Shown here: one piece after another, positions 37,915-46,502 of the stretch
Numbering within the stretch: the stretch's first letter is position 1
How the letters are laid out: each line of letters begins with the position of its first letter
Assembly: GCA_018816865.1 (NCBI GenBank)
Contig: JAHIUW010000019.1
Location: forward strand, 1 to 53,342
Length of the DNA: 53,342 nt
Source of the DNA: Pseudomonadota bacterium
GTDB lineage: Bacteria > Desulfobacterota > Desulfovibrionia > Desulfovibrionales > Desulfovibrionaceae
Reading direction: 5' to 3'
Translations under genes and position numbers: made by a program
The notes under the pieces: generated by a model
Database searches by the model: none
What the model was told of the DNA's origin: nothing
What the model saw: only the letters and a program-made list of their open reading frames with translations

Positions 37915-38880
37915 CTATTTCAGCATCTCCGCAATCCCCGGGACCATGGGGCCATCCTCTTCGGGCACGGCGGGAATCTCGGGCTCGTAAACGCCAAGCC
38001 TGGTCAGCAGGACGGTCAACTCCTCGGGGCAGCTGTACTTCAACACGATCTGCCCCTTGTCCAGGGAGCCGGAGACCATCGCCTTACTGCCCAAAACATG
38101 GGCGATACGCCGCCCCAATTCCAGGCTCTCGTTGGTCAGGGGCTTGGCCACTGTCTTGCGCGCCACACCCGGCTTGCCGTTGTCCCCGGGCAGCTCCCCG
38201 GTGCGCTTCCAGTAGGCAGCCATGGCCTCGGCCTCGCGCACGGAAAGCCCCTTGTCCAGGATGCGCATCCGGAACTCTTCCTGGGGCTCGGCCTCGCTCA
38301 CCGCCAGCAGCGAGCGGCCATGTCCGGCGCTCATGTTGCCGCGCCTGATGTCCATCTGGATGGCCTCAGGCAGTTGCGTCAAGCGCAGGGTATTGGCGAT
38401 GGCCGAGCGGCTCTTGCCCACCCGTTCCGCCAGATCTTCCTGAGTCAGATCAAACTGCTCCTGGAGGCGTTTGAGGCCCATGGCCTCTTCAATGGGATTC
38501 AGATCCTCGCGCTGCAGGTTCTCGATGAGCGCAATGGCCAGGGTTTCCTTGTCGTCCAACTGGCGCACGATGGCGGGCATCTCGGTCTGCTCCGCGATCT
38601 GCGACGCGCGCCAGCGACGCTCGCCGGCCACCAGCTCGTAGAGAAACTCCTCGCCCTGGATGGGGCGCACAAGAATCGGCTGCAGAATCCCGCTGGTGCG
38701 GATGGAAACCGCCAGTTCATTCAAGGAACCTTCCTCGAAATCCCTGCGCGGCTGGTTGGGATTTGCCCGGATCTTGCCAATGGGCACCAGCACGACCTCG
38801 GGTCCTCCCCCTGAGTCGTCGCCGAAGCCCGATAACAGGGCATCCAGCCCGCGTCCCAATCCCCGCTGTGCAGAAGCCAT
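37915..38880 (-). CDS. parB: Chromosome partitioning protein ParB
   Basis: A 321-aa ParB/Spo0J. The family opening GLGRGLDALL (7-16), the CTP-binding GERRWRAS (86-93), ENLQREDLNPIEEA (120-133) and the helix-turn-helix LTQEDLAERVGKSRSAI (145-161) are all visible; the C-terminal dimer domain fills the last 70 residues. It binds parS and spreads as a CTP-dependent clamp. ATG 38880 has AAGGAG six bases upstream and is preferred over the in-frame start six codons earlier. It is separated from parA by a gene on the other strand. Confidence 0.95.
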   Translation of the reverse strand: MASAQRGLGRGLDALLSGFGDDSGGGPEVVLVPIGKIRANPNQPRRDFEEGSLNELAVSIRTSGILQPILVRPIQGEEFLYELVAGERRWRASQIAEQTEMPAIVRQLDDKETLAIALIENLQREDLNPIEEAMGLKRLQEQFDLTQEDLAERVGKSRSAIANTLRLTQLPEAIQMDIRRGNMSAGHGRSLLAVSEAEPQEEFRMRILDKGLSVREAEAMAAYWKRTGELPGDNGKPGVARKTVAKPLTNESLELGRRIAHVLGSKAMVSGSLDKGQIVLKYSCPEELTVLLTRLGVYEPEIPAVPEEDGPMVPGIAEMLK

Positions 38881-38988
38881 ACGCACTCTCCTTGACAAAA
38901 AGGTTGTTGCGTCTGTTTAATCACCCGCGCATCAACATTCGATGCAGACGCAATCCCATACAAAGAACGCTATCCCATAGGAGGCGAC

Positions 38989-39399
38989 ATGTTCTCTGAA
39001 AAATCCTACCTGACCCTGTTCGATGACAGCGGCGAATCCGCCGGTGTCTGGATCTCTCCCGAACTCTGGGAACAGGCCAAGGACCAGCTCCAACCGATCC
39101 TTGCAGAAATCTGCGGCGAAACCGCCGCCCCGTGGCCGGTGATCCCCGAGCCCATGGAAGACTGGGAGGCACTCAAGCAATACTGGGATCTGCCCTATCC
39201 CCTCAGCCTGGACGTGGACTGCGGCCACTGCGGGGCGCACTCCGACGACTGGCAGGCGGACACCCCCCGCCTGTTCCGCTTGAAAGCCGCCAACTTCGGC
39301 GGGCTGACCACCTTCGAATGCCAGACCTGCCAGGCCCGCATCCTAAAAAAGCACTTCAAGGACGGCCTGCAATGCGAGACCATCCCCTTCAAGGGCTGA
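38989..39399 (+). CDS. Hypothetical zinc-ribbon-like protein between parB and parA
   Basis: A 136-aa soluble protein I do not recognise. Two CxxC knuckles, Cys78/Cys81 (CGHC) and Cys111/Cys114 (CQTC), suggest a treble-clef or zinc-ribbon site in the C-terminal half; the N-terminal half is acidic and Trp-rich. TAGGAGGCGAC precedes the start, an excellent ribosome binding site, so expression is likely. It runs opposite to both par genes, diverging from parB and converging on parA. A role in segregation is only a guess from position. Confidence 0.72.
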   Translation: MFSEKSYLTLFDDSGESAGVWISPELWEQAKDQLQPILAEICGETAAPWPVIPEPMEDWEALKQYWDLPYPLSLDVDCGHCGAHSDDWQADTPRLFRLKAANFGGLTTFECQTCQARILKKHFKDGLQCETIPFKG

Positions 39400-39410
39400 A
39401 CTCGTCCCAC

Positions 39411-39458
39411 GCGGCCACCATGGCCGCTTCGTACGGAGGAGCCCATGGTGGCTCCTCC
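39411..39458. terminator. Two hairpins between convergent genes
   Basis: GCGGCCA/TGGCCGC (39411-39427) and GGAGGAGCC/GGCTCCTCC (39435-39458) follow each other between the zinc-ribbon gene and parA. There is no T-run, so the terminator call is tentative. Confidence 0.45.
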
Positions 39459-39496
39459 CCAGACCCCGCAACTCGCCAGGCGGCGCCCTCCAGGCC

Positions 39497-40264
39497 CTAA
39501 CTGGGCCTTCTGTTGACCACTTCCTTGGCCAATTGCAGATACGCCAGCGCGCCCGCCGACTTGATGTCGTAGCCGATCACCGGCTTGCCAAAACTGGGCG
39601 CTTCGGACAGGCGCACATTGCGGGGCACGATGGTCTCCATCAGGTAATCGGGGAAGGTCTTGCGAATCTCGTTCTTCACCTGGCGCGCCAGACGGTTGCG
39701 GCCATCAAACATGGTCAGCACCACCCCCAGCAGCCGGATGTCCGGGTTCAGGCGCTTGCGCACCAAACCATAGGTCTGCAGCAACCGGGCGATGCCTTCC
39801 AGGGCGTAATATTCGCACTGCAGGGGCACCAGCACCTCGCGCGCCGCGCACAAGGCGTTTAGGGTGAGCAGCCCTAGGGACGGCGGGCAATCCAGGATAA
39901 TGAACTCGAAATCCCCATTCAGAGGGGCCAGCAGATTCTTCAAAAAGAATTCCCGCTGGGGCTGGTTCACCAGATCCAGATCCGTGGCCACGAGATCCTG
40001 GTGCGAAGGCAGGAGCGAAAGAAAGGGGATCTTGGTCTTGTAGATGGCCTGACGGACGCGTTCGGGGTCACCGAGCACGGAATAGAGATTCTCCTTCACA
40101 TGCTCAGGATACACGCCAAACCCGCTCGAGGCGTTGGCCTGGGGGTCGCAGTCCACTACCAGCACGTTTTTCTCCATGACAGCCAGACTGGCCGCCAGGT
40201 TCACCGCAGTGGTCGTCTTGCCAACTCCACCCTTCTGGTTTGCGATAACTATCACTCGCGCCAC
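39497..40264 (-). CDS. parA: Chromosome partitioning ATPase ParA/Soj
   Basis: A 255-aa deviant-Walker ATPase: KGGVGKTT (11-18), [11 protein letters not shown] (36-46) and ILDCPPSLG mark the Soj/ParA family. The short N-terminus, with no helix-turn-helix, is that of chromosomal ParA. It works with ParB on parS sites in origin segregation. GTG at 40264 with AGGAG upstream is the start. A parS-like site lies 27 bp upstream, so ParB may also repress or coat this promoter. Confidence 0.96.
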   Translation of the reverse strand: MARVIVIANQKGGVGKTTTAVNLAASLAVMEKNVLVVDCDPQANASSGFGVYPEHVKENLYSVLGDPERVRQAIYKTKIPFLSLLPSHQDLVATDLDLVNQPQREFFLKNLLAPLNGDFEFIILDCPPSLGLLTLNALCAAREVLVPLQCEYYALEGIARLLQTYGLVRKRLNPDIRLLGVVLTMFDGRNRLARQVKNEIRKTFPDYLMETIVPRNVRLSEAPSFGKPVIGYDIKSAGALAYLQLAKEVVNRRPS

Positions 40265-40290
40265 GTCGCACTCTCCTGGGTCTTGGAAAT

Positions 40291-40306
40291 TGTTTCACGG
40301 GAAACA
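40291..40306. promoter_or_regulatory. parS-like site 1
   Basis: TGTTTCACGGGAAACA, one mismatch to the conserved parS 16-mer TGTTTCACGTGAAACA, in the parA leader. Confidence 0.8.
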
Positions 40307-40504
40307 TTTTCAAACCAACAATCACACCCTCTTCCTGATCTCAACCCTGCTGCGTGCTCAAAGGCTTGAGCTGCGCCCTTGTCATCCAGCTCCCAGCGAC
40401 ATCAACCGCAGCCCTGAGCAATGACTTTGTTTGCAGCCGGCTTGGTTTGCCCTGCAACTCGAGGGGATTGCAGGACGTCAGCCTAGCCTTCGCGGAATAA
40501 TGAA

Positions 40505-40550
40505 TAAAAAAACCAGGGTTCAAGATAGAAGCATCCATACCGAACCCTGG
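40505..40550 (-). terminator. Terminator of the epimerase gene
   Basis: CCAGGGTTC (40513-40521) pairs with GAACCCTGG (40542-40550). On the minus strand the stem is followed by an eight-T run (40505-40512). Confidence 0.85.
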
Positions 40551-40567
40551 CGAGAGGTGTCAATGCG

Positions 40568-41575
40568 CTAGACCTTATAATAATCCCTGTACCAATCCAC
40601 GAACTTTCCGATGCCCTCTTCGATGGAGGTGTTGGGTTTGAAGCCGACATCCGCCACAAGGTCATCCACGTTGGCGTATGTGGCCGGCACGTCTCCGGGT
40701 TGCATCCCCAGGTAGTTCTTCTCGGCCTTCATGCCGAGCTTGTCTTCGAGCACCTCGATGTAGCGACCCAATTCTTCGACGTTGTTGTTGCCGATGTTGT
40801 AGATCTTGTAGGGCGAAGGCGAGGAGCTGGGGTCGGGATTGGCGCCGTCCCATTGAGGATTGCCCTGCGGGGTCTTTTTCGTCACGCGGACCACACCCTC
40901 GACGATGTCATCGATAAAGGTGAAATCTCGTTTCATTTTGCCATGGTTGAAGACATTGATGGGCTTGCCTTCGAGGATGGCCTTGGTGAACAAGAACAAG
41001 GCCATGTCCGGACGTCCCCAGGGCCCGTAGACCGTGAAGAAGCGCAGCCCCGTGCAGGGCAGATTGTAGAGATAGCTGTAGGAATGGGCCATCAACTCGT
41101 TGCTCTTCTTGGTGGCGGCATAGAGGCTGATGGGGTGGTCCACGTTGTCATGCACCGAAAAAGGCATGTCCGTATTCAGCCCGTAGACCGAACTGGAGGA
41201 GGCGAAAACACAGTGCTCTACCCCATAGTGGCGGCAGCCCTCTAGGACATTCAAAAAGCCCACGGAATTGGACTGAATGTACGAACGGGGATTCTCGATA
41301 CTGTAGCGAACTCCGGCCTGGGCCGCCAGGTTGACCACGTGGCTGAACTTCTGCTCCGCAAAGAGCTTGTCCATGGCGTCGTCATCCTGAAGCTCAATAT
41401 TGACATGGGTGAAACCCGGGTCCGGCAGCAATCTGGCCAGCCGATCCTTTTTCAGTTCCACGGAATAGTAGTCGTTAAGACAGTCCAGGCCCACGACCTC
41501 GTGTCCTTCACTCAAAAACCTCTTGGAGAGATTGGAGCCGATAAACCCGGCTGCTCCGGTAACGAGAATTTTCAT
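40568..41575 (-). CDS. NAD-dependent nucleotide-sugar epimerase, UDP-glucuronate 4-epimerase-like
   Basis: A 335-aa extended short-chain dehydrogenase. The NAD-binding GAAGFIG is at 7-13 and the catalytic YAATKK has Tyr152 and Lys156. The pattern NLAAQAGVRYSIENP (82-96) and the RDFTFIDDIVEGV block are typical of UDP-glucuronate 4-epimerases (LspL/CapI type), which make UDP-galacturonate for surface polysaccharide. AAGGAA precedes the ATG. No other polysaccharide genes are adjacent. A different hexuronate or hexose substrate cannot be excluded. Confidence 0.87.
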   Translation of the reverse strand: MKILVTGAAGFIGSNLSKRFLSEGHEVVGLDCLNDYYSVELKKDRLARLLPDPGFTHVNIELQDDDAMDKLFAEQKFSHVVNLAAQAGVRYSIENPRSYIQSNSVGFLNVLEGCRHYGVEHCVFASSSSVYGLNTDMPFSVHDNVDHPISLYAATKKSNELMAHSYSYLYNLPCTGLRFFTVYGPWGRPDMALFLFTKAILEGKPINVFNHGKMKRDFTFIDDIVEGVVRVTKKTPQGNPQWDGANPDPSSSPSPYKIYNIGNNNVEELGRYIEVLEDKLGMKAEKNYLGMQPGDVPATYANVDDLVADVGFKPNTSIEEGIGKFVDWYRDYYKV

Positions 41576-41639
41576 GTGTTTCCTTACGGTTTATTTGCGA
41601 TTCAACATCAGCCAATCAAGCTTCAGGGAACACTTCTAG

Positions 41640-41655
41640 TGTTTCACATGAAACA
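41640..41655. promoter_or_regulatory. parS-like site 2
   Basis: TGTTTCACATGAAACA, one mismatch to the parS consensus, between the SPFH gene stop and the epimerase start. Confidence 0.8.
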
Positions 41656-41656
41656 A

Positions 41657-42421
41657 TTAGCCCTTTCCATCTTCATCTGTTCCGGGAGACTTCCAGTTCA
41701 GCCGCAAAAAATCAAGGGGAATAGGCAAGATCGTTGAGGTCTGACTCTCGGCCGCCATCTCGCGCATGGTCTGGAGATAGCGCAGGGGCAGGGCAGAGGG
41801 GGATTTGCTGATGATTTCCGAGGCTTCGAACAATTTTTGGGCGGCCTGGAACTCGCCCTCGGCATTGATGACCTTGGCCCGGCGTTCGCGCTCGGCCTCG
41901 GCCTGTTTGGCCATGGCGCGTTGCATCTCCTGGGGCAGATCGATGTATTTGACCTCCACGGTGCCGACCTTGATGCCCCAAGGATCGGTGTGCAGATCCA
42001 GAATATCCTGGATGCGCTGGTTGACCTTGTCGCGATGGGCCAACAACTCGTCCAACTCCACCCCACCGCACACGCTGCGCAGGGTGGTCTGGGACATTTG
42101 GGAGGTGGCGTACATGTAGTCCTCGACGTCCACGATGGCCCGTACCGGGTCCACCACGCGGAAATAGACCACGGCATTGACCTTGATGCTCACATTATCC
42201 TTGGTGATCACGTCCTGATTAGGGATGTCCAGGGCGATGACCCGCAGACCAACCCGCACCATGCGGTCCACAACGGGGATCAGAATGATCAGCCCAGGGC
42301 CCTTGGCCTTGATGATCCGCCCAAGACGAAAGATAACGCCGCGCTCATACTCATTGAGCACACGCAAGGATGACGCCAGAAACAGGACGATCAAGACGAC
42401 AACTGGCAGAATGGTATACAT
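41657..42421 (-). CDS. SPFH/stomatin-like membrane protein (slipin)
   Basis: A 254-aa slipin. One N-terminal membrane hairpin (about 3-22) is followed by the SPFH domain ([11 protein letters not shown] near 25-35, the [17 protein letters not shown]-type block near 73-88) and a helical Glu/Ala-rich tail (about 165-200) for oligomerisation. GGGAGGG precedes the ATG. It lies 14 bp after the NfeD-type protease gene, a classic conserved pair: the protease is known in archaea to cleave the C-terminus of its partner stomatin. Probably forms membrane microdomains. Confidence 0.92.
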   Translation of the reverse strand: MYTILPVVVLIVLFLASSLRVLNEYERGVIFRLGRIIKAKGPGLIILIPVVDRMVRVGLRVIALDIPNQDVITKDNVSIKVNAVVYFRVVDPVRAIVDVEDYMYATSQMSQTTLRSVCGGVELDELLAHRDKVNQRIQDILDLHTDPWGIKVGTVEVKYIDLPQEMQRAMAKQAEAERERRAKVINAEGEFQAAQKLFEASEIISKSPSALPLRYLQTMREMAAESQTSTILPIPLDFLRLNWKSPGTDEDGKG

Positions 42422-42435
42422 GGACCCTCCCAGGG

Positions 42436-43752
42436 TTAGACGCCGTCCGGCGGGGATTCAACCCGCAGAAGCAATCCCTCGACGGCAGTTATTTGCACCA
42501 CTGCATTGGCCTTGAGGGACGTCGGCCCCTCGGCCTTCCAGAGTTCACCGCGCACAAAGACCCTGCCCTGCCCGGAGTTCCAGGACCTGACCAGCGCGGT
42601 TTCGCCGATCATGGCCTGCCCTCCGCCCCTGGCTTTGTGACGCTGGACCCGCACGATGAGCACCAGGCACACGCCCAGCAGCAGTCCCACGGCGGACACG
42701 GTGGACAGGATCAACGACAGGGGCAAGGGCGAGATCCCCTGCCCCGGGTCGAACAGGATGGTGGAACCGAAGAACAGGGCCGACAAGGCGGTCAGGCCGA
42801 GCAGGCCGAAACTGGTGACATAGACCTCGAGCACCAGCAGGAGCAGTGCGAACAGGATCAGCAGCACTCCGGCCACATTGGTGGGCAACACGGACAGGGC
42901 ATACAACCCCAGCAGCAGACACAAGCCGCCGAACACCCCGGGAAAGACGGCACCGGGGGTGGCAAACTCGAAAAACAGGCCTGCCATGCCGCCCAGGAGC
43001 AGCAGATAGGCCACCTGGGGCTGCAGCAGCCAGGACAGGACCTCGTGCCTGAATCCCGGATCAAAGTCCTGGAAATGGAGGCTCCCAGCTGGCAGAGATC
43101 GGCGTTCGCCCCCAAAGGGCACCCCTCCCCGGGCAACGAGCTGGATCACAAAATCCTGCCTGTCCACAGCCAGATGCTCCACCACGCCCTGGAGAACGGC
43201 TTCCTGGCCCGTGATGCTCACGGCCTCGCGGACCGCATCCTCATACCACGCCACATTGCGCCCGCGCGACGCGGCCAGGCCACGAATCAGGCTTCCCAAG
43301 TCATTGACGATCTTGGCCTGCATCACGGGATCAATCGCCTTGCCGTCCATATTCACAGGGCTGGCGGCCCCGATGGTCGCCTGGGGCGACATGGCCGCGG
43401 CGTGGGAAGCCGCCACAAGAAACACCCCGGCCGAGGCGGCCCTGGCTCCGCCAGGCCCTACCCAGACCAACACAGGGACCTTGCTGGAAAGGATCATCTG
43501 CACCAGGGAGCGCATGGATTCAACAAGGCCGCCCGGGGTATCGATTTCCACCAGCAGGGCCAGATGCGCAGCGGATTCCGCCGTGGTGATGGCCGCACGA
43601 AGGGCGTCAACCGTGGCGGGGGTGATGGCCTCCCTGAGCTCAAAGACAAGGATGGTCGGCGTGTTGCCCAAGGGCTTGTCCTGGCCCTGGGCCGCCACAG
43701 GCAGCACGGCCAAGCCAACCAGCAGCAGTAGCATCCAGCAAGGGACTCTCAT
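42436..43752 (-). CDS. NfeD-family membrane serine protease (ClpP-class)
   Basis: A 438-aa long-form NfeD. A signal peptide (about 1-22) leads a periplasmic ClpP-fold domain with nucleophile Ser107 (RAASAG) and general-base Lys138 (MDGKAID), the Ser-Lys dyad of this class. Four to five membrane helices (about 230-360) and a C-terminal OB-fold NfeD domain (about 375-438) follow. ATG 43752 has GGAG seven bases upstream and starts the signal peptide; the longer open frame lacks support. Co-transcribed with the slipin gene. Confidence 0.92.
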   Translation of the reverse strand: MRVPCWMLLLLVGLAVLPVAAQGQDKPLGNTPTILVFELREAITPATVDALRAAITTAESAAHLALLVEIDTPGGLVESMRSLVQMILSSKVPVLVWVGPGGARAASAGVFLVAASHAAAMSPQATIGAASPVNMDGKAIDPVMQAKIVNDLGSLIRGLAASRGRNVAWYEDAVREAVSITGQEAVLQGVVEHLAVDRQDFVIQLVARGGVPFGGERRSLPAGSLHFQDFDPGFRHEVLSWLLQPQVAYLLLLGGMAGLFFEFATPGAVFPGVFGGLCLLLGLYALSVLPTNVAGVLLILFALLLLVLEVYVTSFGLLGLTALSALFFGSTILFDPGQGISPLPLSLILSTVSAVGLLLGVCLVLIVRVQRHKARGGGQAMIGETALVRSWNSGQGRVFVRGELWKAEGPTSLKANAVVQITAVEGLLLRVESPPDGV

Positions 43753-43849
43753 GATCCGTCTCCGTTCAGCGTGTTGATTCCAGGCCAACGAAAGAGGTAC
43801 GAGTCTAGTCTATATAAGAATTACTGAAAAATGGATAGCGCGGGGCAGG

Positions 43850-44590
43850 CTAAGGCTGACGATTGCGCAGGGTGTCCCAGACAATGCGCTTGGCCTGGGC
43901 ATCGCCCGCGAGCATCTGCGTAGGACCGGGCAGGACCGTGATCTTCAGGTCGTTGTGCATGAAGGACGAGTGAGAGAAGGGTTCGCGCGGGAAGAGGGTC
44001 TTGAAGGCCCGCTGCCCGAAGACAACAAGGCTTGTGGCCTGGGCCTCGCGTACGCCGCGCCAGAACTGCCCAGGCTGGGCCACCAGGGTCCCTTGGTGTT
44101 CAAAATTATGCGGCCAGAAAGTGACACTGCCGGAGGGCAGATTCAAATTTTTAAGGATATTGCGGAACAGCTCGCGGCGCTCGGCCAGGGCTTGCCCCCC
44201 AAAATCCAGACCAAGATCCCAGTAGGTCCAGACCTGACGACTGGGCACGCGCAACCGCGGTCGAAAGAGTTCCCAGGGGAAGATGGCCAGGTCGTTGTCC
44301 TCGGGGGTCTGCCCTTGAACAGCAGTCCTTGAAGGATGCTCCTCGGCCAAGGGGCGCGCCTGGGGCGATTCGGGGGCGGGCGGCGTCTGGGGTGATGCCT
44401 GGGGCGGCGTCCAGGGCCTGGGGGGCGCAGCTTTTCTGGGGGACGTTGCCGGACGCGGCGCGACGCCCGCAGGCTGGACAAACGGGGAGTCAGGGCTTGT
44501 TTCACGTGAAACTTTTAAAGCCGAGACTTCTTGCCCGCAGAGCACAAAGCGCAGCCCTGCGTTGGCCCAGGGCCGCAAATCCTCACGCAT
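43850..44590 (-). CDS. Hypothetical protein with proline-rich linker; contains a parS-like site
   Basis: A 246-aa protein I do not recognise. A short N-terminal segment (about 1-30) and a globular C-terminal half (about 100-246) are joined by a linker very rich in Pro, Ala and Ser (about 35-85). The C-terminal half (FGQRAFKTLFP, HNDLKITVLPGP) looks like a compact alpha/beta domain, faintly like uracil-DNA-glycosylase folds; that is only an impression. Codons for KVSRET (24-29) form a parS-like 16-mer. ATG 44590 falls three bases past the coaBC stop and is preferred over ATG 44626, which would overlap coaBC. Confidence 0.65.
   Translation of the reverse strand: MREDLRPWANAGLRFVLCGQEVSALKVSRETSPDSPFVQPAGVAPRPATSPRKAAPPRPWTPPQASPQTPPAPESPQARPLAEEHPSRTAVQGQTPEDNDLAIFPWELFRPRLRVPSRQVWTYWDLGLDFGGQALAERRELFRNILKNLNLPSGSVTFWPHNFEHQGTLVAQPGQFWRGVREAQATSLVVFGQRAFKTLFPREPFSHSSFMHNDLKITVLPGPTQMLAGDAQAKRIVWDTLRNRQP
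44498..44513. promoter_or_regulatory. parS-like site 3 (inside a coding region)
   Basis: TGTTTCACGTGAAACT, one mismatch at the last base of the parS consensus, encoding part of KVSRET in the proline-rich hypothetical gene. Confidence 0.75.
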
Positions 44591-44592
44591 GG

Positions 44593-45801
44593 CTAGAGAC
44601 CAAGCATCCAATCCCAGACCCTCCATGCAACCTCGGTCTTGGCCAAGACCGGCCAGATTTCCATGCGGCCCTTGGCATCAAGGACCGTCACTCCATTGGT
44701 GGAATGGCCGAATCCGCAGCCCTGAGCCGTGACATCATTGCCCACGATCAGGTCCAGTTTCTTGGCCGTCAGCTTCGCGCGACAGTTGGCGTCAAGCTGG
44801 CCTGACTCCGCCGCAAAACCAATCAGAAATTGTTGCTGTGATTTGCGGGTGCCCAGGGTCTTCAGAATGTCGGGATTGGCCTCGAACTGCACCTGAAGTT
44901 CGCCCTGGCCCTTCTTGAACTTCTCAGCCGAAGGATTGGCGGGTCGATAGTCGGCCACGGCAGCGCTGAAACAGGCCACGTCCACCTCGCTGAAAACATC
45001 ACTGGCGGCCTCAAACATCTCACGCGCCGTGGAGACATCCACCCGGGTGATGCCCTCGGGCAGCCAGAGGTCCACCGGACCGCAGATCGCTGTGACATCC
45101 GCCCCGCGCAACCAGGCGGCCACGGCCAGGGCCGCACCCATGGTCCCGGTCGAAGGGTTGGACCAGAAGCGCACGCAGTCGAAGGGCTCACGCGTCGGCC
45201 CCAGGGTGATCAGCACCTTGCGTCCGGCCATGTCCTGACGGGTCACGGCGCGCAAGGCCTGCAGATAGATGCGTTCGAGCTGGGGCAACCGCCCACGGCC
45301 CTCTTCGCCACAGGCCATGGCCCCGCATTCGGGTTCGATGCAGACATGGCCACGCTCGTTGAGCTTTGCCCAATTCTCCCGGGTGGCGGCGGCGTTCCAC
45401 AGGCGCGGGTTCATGGCCGGGGCGATGACCAGCGGATGCGGAAAGGCCAGGGTCTGGCAGGACAGCATGTCATCGGCCAATCCACAAGCCAGCTTGGCGA
45501 TGGTGTTGGCCGTGGCCGGGGCGATCACAAAACCATCGGCGTCCTGACCGGGGTCAAGATGTCCGTACAGCGCGTCGCGCGTATCGAACATCTCGCCGTA
45601 GACCGGGGCAGCACCCAGGGCCTCGAAGGACAGGGGCGTCACAAAGCGCATCGCAGAGGGCGTCAGCGTGGCGCTGAGATGCGCGCCCGTGCCCTGGAGC
45701 ATGCGCAGCAACTCCAGGGCCTTGAAGGCGGAGATGCTGCCGCACACACCGAGGTGCACACGCTTGCCGAGATAGTGGTTGAAGGCCAGGTATGGCTGCA
45801 T
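44593..45801 (-). CDS. coaBC: Bifunctional phosphopantothenoylcysteine decarboxylase/synthetase
   Basis: A 402-aa Dfp/CoaBC of coenzyme A synthesis. The flavin-dependent CoaC half has GSISAFKA (21-28), the PAMN motif (128-131) and catalytic Cys164 in ACGEEGRGR. The CoaB half opens with GPTREP (201-206), has SNPSTG with Asn215, and AAVADYRP before a Lys-rich loop. The usual SSGKMG reads STGTMG here, a lineage variant that leaves the catalytic residues intact. GAGGG precedes the ATG. It heads a probable operon with the proline-rich gene. Confidence 0.94.
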   Translation of the reverse strand: MQPYLAFNHYLGKRVHLGVCGSISAFKALELLRMLQGTGAHLSATLTPSAMRFVTPLSFEALGAAPVYGEMFDTRDALYGHLDPGQDADGFVIAPATANTIAKLACGLADDMLSCQTLAFPHPLVIAPAMNPRLWNAAATRENWAKLNERGHVCIEPECGAMACGEEGRGRLPQLERIYLQALRAVTRQDMAGRKVLITLGPTREPFDCVRFWSNPSTGTMGAALAVAAWLRGADVTAICGPVDLWLPEGITRVDVSTAREMFEAASDVFSEVDVACFSAAVADYRPANPSAEKFKKGQGELQVQFEANPDILKTLGTRKSQQQFLIGFAAESGQLDANCRAKLTAKKLDLIVGNDVTAQGCGFGHSTNGVTVLDAKGRMEIWPVLAKTEVAWRVWDWMLGL

Positions 45802-45810
45802 GAGCCCTCG

Positions 45811-46308
45811 CTATTGCGGAAGATTCTCTTCCATGGGTGCGGAACGCATTTCCTGCGGGGTGCTGCCCGAGTCCTGTCTGGGGGCGACCATGATCTCGAC
45901 AACGGTGTTGAAGGTCTCGTCGATGATGTTGACCACACAGTCACGGTCGGGCTTCTCAAAGACCATGATGGTGCGGTTGTACTTCATCTTGCTGCGCAGC
46001 CGCCAGTTGTCCTTGGGCAATTCCTTCTCGAAGAAATTCGCCAGGGACACGGCGTCCACGCGGCCCTTGTAGGTCACGATGCCCGTCTTGAACTGCGGGG
46101 TCTCGAAGACGAACGAGGCCTTCTGGTCCAGCTCCATCTCATTGGGAATCAGGACATCGTCGAATTCCTGATAGGTTCCCATGGGTTTGCTCATGGACTG
46201 GGTCGATTTCGCAGGGGCCCCTTCACCGCGATTCTGCAGGGCGGAGTCGCAGCCCCCAAGGGCCAACAAGGAAACAATTGCCAGGGTCGTGATAAAAATT
46301 TTATGCAT
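45811..46308 (-). CDS. Hypothetical lipoprotein, 165 aa
   Basis: A secreted lipoprotein: a hydrophobic signal (5-17) and lipobox ALGGC with Cys20. The mature part has a Ser/Gln-rich spacer and a domain (about 50-150) with a strand-rich pattern including FETPQFKTGIVTYKGR and VSLANFFEKELP, seen in small conserved outer-membrane lipoproteins of Desulfovibrio-like genomes (recollection, not checked). ATG 46308 has AGGAGG six bases upstream; the open frame further upstream is not used. It precedes coaBC by nine bases and is probably co-transcribed. Confidence 0.78.
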   Translation of the reverse strand: MHKIFITTLAIVSLLALGGCDSALQNRGEGAPAKSTQSMSKPMGTYQEFDDVLIPNEMELDQKASFVFETPQFKTGIVTYKGRVDAVSLANFFEKELPKDNWRLRSKMKYNRTIMVFEKPDRDCVVNIIDETFNTVVEIMVAPRQDSGSTPQEMRSAPMEENLPQ

Positions 46309-46471
46309 AGTTCCTCCTACGGAATGATCTTGAGCCGCCGCCACTGGCAGCGCCAACGTATTGTCCATATTTGAGCGGCTTAGCTTACCTGAGCTTTGGG
46401 CAAACCGCAATTTGCAAAGGCCCACGCAGTGGAATCCCTCAGAGGGACTGCCCTGCCCGCCAATAGCGCTC

Positions 46472-46477
46472 TATAAT
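46472..46477 (+). promoter_or_regulatory. Perfect -10 hexamer upstream of queA
   Basis: TATAAT at 46472-46477 in a short AT-rich stretch 25 bp before queA. No good -35 is seen at the expected distance. Confidence 0.4.
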
Positions 46478-46502
46478 ATCATCAATATAACCATTAATCC
46501 AT

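Noticed and set aside
44593-45801. SSGKMG changed to STGTMG in CoaB, as a sign of lost activity
   Set aside because: The catalytic Asn215 and the downstream Lys-rich loop are intact, and the change looks like a lineage variant.
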